Shown here piece by piece: positions 41,533-44,106 of a stretch of DNA of 44,106 bases. This DNA is from CAKZYD01 sp039026755 (GTDB lineage: Bacteria > Pseudomonadota > Alphaproteobacteria > Sphingomonadales > CAKZYD01), in the NCBI GenBank assembly GCA_039026755.1, contig JBCCLR010000005.1, forward strand, positions 1 to 44,106, in the 5' to 3' direction. The notes below the pieces were generated by a model, which was given only the letters and a program-made list of their open reading frames with translations, was not told the DNA's origin and did not search any database. Each line of letters starts with the position of its first letter. Positions within the stretch are counted from its first letter, which is position 1. The position numbers and the translations under genes were made by a program.

Positions 41533-42027
41533 TTACTGCGGCGGGCCGCCTTGGCCTGCGCCAACGGGCGCGCCAGAGAAGCGGCCAATATTTCCGAACA
41601 GCTGCTCAAAGAAGCCCATCTCGCGGCCTCTCGTCGGCGTCTTGTCGCCTTGCAGGTCCACCGCTGCCACATCTTCTATGCCGAAATATTCGACGCGGTC
41701 GACATTATCGCGATCATCAAAATAGACTGCCATGACCTTATGCTCAGTGGGCTTTGGCGTAAAAAAGGCGAACTGTTCGGTTTGCCGTGTCACATAATAA
41801 TAAACGCTGGGGTCAAACGTGCCGGCGACCGAAGGCCGGCCGAGTGTGGCTTCAACCGATTGCCGGTTGTCGATGTCTGGCGCGATATTCGATACGAGAA
41901 CTGGGTCAGCCAAATAGCCCACTTGGTCGCGCAGCCCAGAACAGCCAACAAGAAGCGTGGCAAAGCCGAGTGCCCACAATGATCCTGTGCATGCAGCATA
42001 AGCACGCACGACTAAAGACTTGTACAT
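41533..42027 (-). CDS. bamE: BamE/SmpA-family outer-membrane lipoprotein
   Basis: 164 residues from the ATG at 42027, preceded by AAGGGA. The signal peptide ends in a lipobox LVGCSG, so the protein is lipidated at that Cys. The SmpA/BamE core follows: a strand-turn region (SVEATLGRPSVAGTFDPSVYYYV) and KVMAVYFDDRDNVDRVEYFG. BamE is an accessory of the BAM complex that inserts outer-membrane beta-barrels such as the porin at the left of this window. The Gly/Pro-rich tail (GAPVGAGQGGPPQ) extends the usual length and is common in alphaproteobacteria. Confidence 0.88.
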   Translation of the reverse strand: MYKSLVVRAYAACTGSLWALGFATLLVGCSGLRDQVGYLADPVLVSNIAPDIDNRQSVEATLGRPSVAGTFDPSVYYYVTRQTEQFAFFTPKPTEHKVMAVYFDDRDNVDRVEYFGIEDVAAVDLQGDKTPTRGREMGFFEQLFGNIGRFSGAPVGAGQGGPPQ

Positions 42028-42157
42028 TGATCCCTTTACGCCTGTCTTTTTACGCACATATAGGCTGTTATGTGATGCTGCGTATCGGCAGCGTCCGTTC
42101 CGCTTTGTGCAGTATAGATGTGTACCTAGCATTGCAGCAAAAATATGGAAGTGCGAC
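42028..42157. promoter_or_regulatory. Divergent promoter region, bamE and cytochrome bc1 chaperone
   Basis: These 130 bases separate the starts of two outward-reading genes and must supply both promoters. The ribosome sites are visible (AAGGGA for bamE on the minus strand, GGAAG at 42147-42151 for the chaperone). I could not assign -35/-10 boxes reliably. Confidence 0.35.
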
Positions 42158-42739
42158 TTGGTATTTCAGTTTTTTAAAAACCTGATGGCGCGCAACGGAC
42201 GCTTTGGCGATGCGCTTTATGATGACGCCGTTGTCCAAGCCAGACGACCACTGTTTTTTCATACCATGGGCGTGCCCGATACACTTGATGGGCGTTACGA
42301 TCTCATTGTTTTGCATCTGTGCTTGCTGCGCTTTGCCATTTTGCAAGATGGGGAAGCGCCAGGAGATGGCGCCATGCTGCAAGCTATGGACGAACGTTTT
42401 GTGATGGATATGGACCACGCGCTGCGCGAGATTGGGGTGGGCGACTTGTCTGTTGGTAAGCAAGTAAAAAAAATGATGGGTGGCTATCAAGGCCGCTGGA
42501 CATCCTATCGCGATGCCTTTTCAAATGTGCGCGAAGGCGCGGCGCGGGATGACCTGATCGATGTACTCTATCGCAACGTCTACCGTGAAGCCGAAGGAGC
42601 CGATGCGGGCCTGTTGGCTCAATATTGCGCAGCGCAGGTGTCGCATTTGCAAGATCAGGGCGCCAAGATCCGTGCTGAGCAGCGCACGCCATGGGCGCCG
42701 TGGGCCGTTGGTGATGCGCAAATCTCGGCGGCGTCATGA
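42158..42739 (+). CDS. Ubiquinol-cytochrome c chaperone (CBP3/UQCC1 family)
   Basis: 193 residues from a TTG at 42158, chosen because GGAAG lies 6 bases upstream; ATG at 42185 has no ribosome site, and a frame extending to 42020 would overlap bamE. Core motifs: ADALY-like start (FGDALYDDAVVQARRPLFF), GVPDTLDGRYDLIVLHLCLLR, and ALREIGVGDLSVGKQVKKMMGGYQGR, typical of the alphaproteobacterial UQCC chaperone that helps assemble cytochrome b into the bc1 complex. DUF177 and plsX follow, a conserved neighbourhood. Confidence 0.88.
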   Translation: MVFQFFKNLMARNGRFGDALYDDAVVQARRPLFFHTMGVPDTLDGRYDLIVLHLCLLRFAILQDGEAPGDGAMLQAMDERFVMDMDHALREIGVGDLSVGKQVKKMMGGYQGRWTSYRDAFSNVREGAARDDLIDVLYRNVYREAEGADAGLLAQYCAAQVSHLQDQGAKIRAEQRTPWAPWAVGDAQISAAS

Positions 42740-42773
42740 CTTTGGGCGATCTATGACTTTGCGAGAAGAGAGC

Positions 42774-43277
42774 ATGTCTGCCGAGTGGAGTGTCGTCTAT
42801 GACCTGTCCGCCGCCGCAGAGACGGTGAAGGTCATTGATATTGCACCGGATGATGGGGAGCTTCAGGCGCTTGCAAAGCGCTTTGCTCTGAAGCACCTTA
42901 CCAAATGTTCGGCACAATTAACGCTGGCGCCGCATGTGCACGGGTATCAAGTCTCTGGCACGATCGGCGCCGAGGTGACGCAAAGCTGCGTTGTGTCAGG
43001 TGTTGATGTGCCGTCGGTGCTGGATGTGCCAATTCATATCTTGCTGTGGCAGGCGCCTGTGGAGGCGGACCTCGATGCTTTGGAAGACGCTTACGAGGTC
43101 GATGAAATTGAGCAAATTGACGGCAATGAGTATGATCTCGGCGAGCTATGTGCACAATATTTAGGGCTTGCAATAGACCCATTTGTGCGCGCTGAAGGCG
43201 CTTCACTCGACGCTGCTGTAACACAAGCGTCAACGAGCCCATTTAGCATTCTGCAAGGACTTAAAGACAAAGCTTGA
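42774..43277 (+). CDS. DUF177 (YceD-like) protein
   Basis: 167 residues from the ATG at 42774, preceded by AGAAGAGAG; an in-frame ATG at 42753 is an alternative. The conserved parts are LTLAPHVHGYQVSGTIGAEVTQSCVVSGVDVP with a single Cys (the motif often has two), and the acidic DELGEL-like block (EYDLGELCAQYLGLAIDPF). YceD/DUF177 is linked to 23S rRNA accumulation and ribosome assembly. It precedes plsX by 160 bases. Confidence 0.9.
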   Translation: MSAEWSVVYDLSAAAETVKVIDIAPDDGELQALAKRFALKHLTKCSAQLTLAPHVHGYQVSGTIGAEVTQSCVVSGVDVPSVLDVPIHILLWQAPVEADLDALEDAYEVDEIEQIDGNEYDLGELCAQYLGLAIDPFVRAEGASLDAAVTQASTSPFSILQGLKDKA

Positions 43278-43437
43278 ACCCGTGCTGAATTTATTTAAGG
43301 TGCGGCGGCTCAACGGCCAGTAACGCAGGACTGGTTGCTATTATGCGTGCTATTTGACGCCGGACTTTGTATAGCTGAGCGAATCGCAGGCGGGCAAAAA
43401 GTGGTGAGTATTGCACCGTGCTGCTGAGGAGAACCGA

Positions 43438-44106
43438 GTGCCCCATTCTGTAACACTGGCGGTTGACGCCATGGGCGGCGATTACGGACCACCCGTCGTT
43501 ATTGAAGGTGCGGAACTCGCGCGGACCCGTTCGCACGACTTGGGCTTTATTTTTTTCGGTCAAGAAGAACGCATCAACGCTCAACTCAGCAGATTTCCAA
43601 GCTTGGCAAAAGTTAGCGAGGTTGTGCATACCAGCGATGAAATCTTAGGGACGGATAAGCCCAGCCAAGCGCTGCGCCGCGGCCGCAAATCGTCCATGGG
43701 TTTGGCCATTTCAGCGGTGAAGGATGGCGCCGCACATGCGGCAGTGTCGGCGGGCAATACCGGCGCCTTAATGGGCATGTCTAAATTCATTTTGCGCACG
43801 CTTGATGGCATTGATCGCCCGGCGCTGGGCTCATTGCTGCCAACCAAGCGCGGCGAAAGCATTATGTTGGACCTAGGCGCTAATATTGAAGCGAACGCCA
43901 ATGCGCTTGTGCAGTTTGCAATCATGGGCGCTGTTTTCGCACGAACCGTATTTGGCAGCGACAAGCCGACTGTGGCGCTTTTAAATATTGGGGTTGAGGA
44001 TTTAAAAGGCACTGAAGACATTAAAGAGGCGGGCGCTCTGCTGCGTGACAATGCAAACTTACCGCTCAGCTTTACCGGTTTTACTGAAGGGGATGCCATC
44101 GGCGCC
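43438..44106 (+). CDS. plsX: Phosphate acyltransferase PlsX, N-terminal part
   Basis: The frame opens at a GTG at 43438, preceded by GAGGAG, and continues to the window edge (223 codons visible, roughly two thirds). PlsX makes acyl-phosphate from acyl-ACP for phospholipid synthesis. Diagnostic motifs: TLAVDAMGGDYGPPVVIEGA, RRGRKSSMGLAISAVKDGAAHAAVSAGNTGALM, and MLDLGANIEANANALVQFA. It is truncated only by the window end. fabH is expected just downstream in most alphaproteobacteria. Confidence 0.95.
   Translation, partial: MPHSVTLAVDAMGGDYGPPVVIEGAELARTRSHDLGFIFFGQEERINAQLSRFPSLAKVSEVVHTSDEILGTDKPSQALRRGRKSSMGLAISAVKDGAAHAAVSAGNTGALMGMSKFILRTLDGIDRPALGSLLPTKRGESIMLDLGANIEANANALVQFAIMGAVFARTVFGSDKPTVALLNIGVEDLKGTEDIKEAGALLRDNANLPLSFTGFTEGDAIGA

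Noticed and set aside
1..44106. CRISPR arrays, tRNA or rRNA genes, insertion sequences and prophage genes
   Set aside because: I looked for regularly spaced repeats, cloverleaf-like patterns with GTTCGA-type loops and transposase or integrase motifs and saw none; a tRNAscan/Infernal run would be the decisive test.

Overview
The window looks like chromosome from a Gram-negative alphaproteobacterium, probably free-living and aquatic. The evidence is the housekeeping set: rpiB-glyA-nrdR-nusB-thiL, a K+-independent proton pyrophosphatase, a BamE/SmpA lipoprotein, an alphaproteobacterial ubiquinol-cytochrome c chaperone, DUF177-plsX, a cysteine-free (Mg-type) HemB and an LdtR-type MarR regulator. 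I would guess a Caulobacterales/Hyphomonadales/Parvularculales relative, but the sequence alone does not settle the order. I found no rRNA, tRNA, CRISPR array, transposase or phage gene.

Layout. 1-5150: exported proteins with visibly lower GC than the rest. These are the N-terminus of an exported protein running off the left edge, a DcaP-like porin, a secreted SnoaL-like protein, and a secreted protein made of two diverged CMD/AhpD-like units followed by calcium-type Asp-rich repeats. 5150-9140: a catabolic set of acyl-CoA dehydrogenase, family III CoA-transferase and aldehyde dehydrogenase. 9270-18034: a D-amino-acid locus. Here dat faces a seven-gene minus-strand run: bpt, a three-part TRAP transporter, an alanine/amino-acid racemase, dgcN and dgcA. 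18150-29480: single genes and short units (motB, threonine dehydratase, a 3-hydroxyisobutyrate dehydrogenase relative, a CTERM surface protein, hemB, an aldehyde dehydrogenase, an M16 peptidase, a hotdog thioesterase, a TetR regulator, ldtR). 29730-31553: an SLC13-type carrier with RCK domains. 31725-38990: DUF6898, rpiB, glyA, nrdR, nusB, thiL, a FliL-like protein and hppA, closed by a strong rho-independent terminator. 39227-40689: two tandem paralogous VPLPA-CTERM surface proteins. 40778-44106: MAPEG, rpmF and bamE on the minus strand; cytochrome bc1 chaperone, DUF177 and truncated plsX on the plus strand.

How the genes work together. The clearest functional story is D-amino-acid use. A TakP-type TRAP system would import a 2-oxo acid or related carboxylate, Alr and Dat would interconvert D-amino acids and 2-oxo acids, and DgcN/DgcA would route D-glutamate to L-glutamate through N-acetyl intermediates. 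The most unusual single gene is the duplicated CMD/AhpD-like secreted protein (2902-4803), in which only the second unit keeps the CxxC motif. Three CTERM proteins imply an exosortase elsewhere in the genome.
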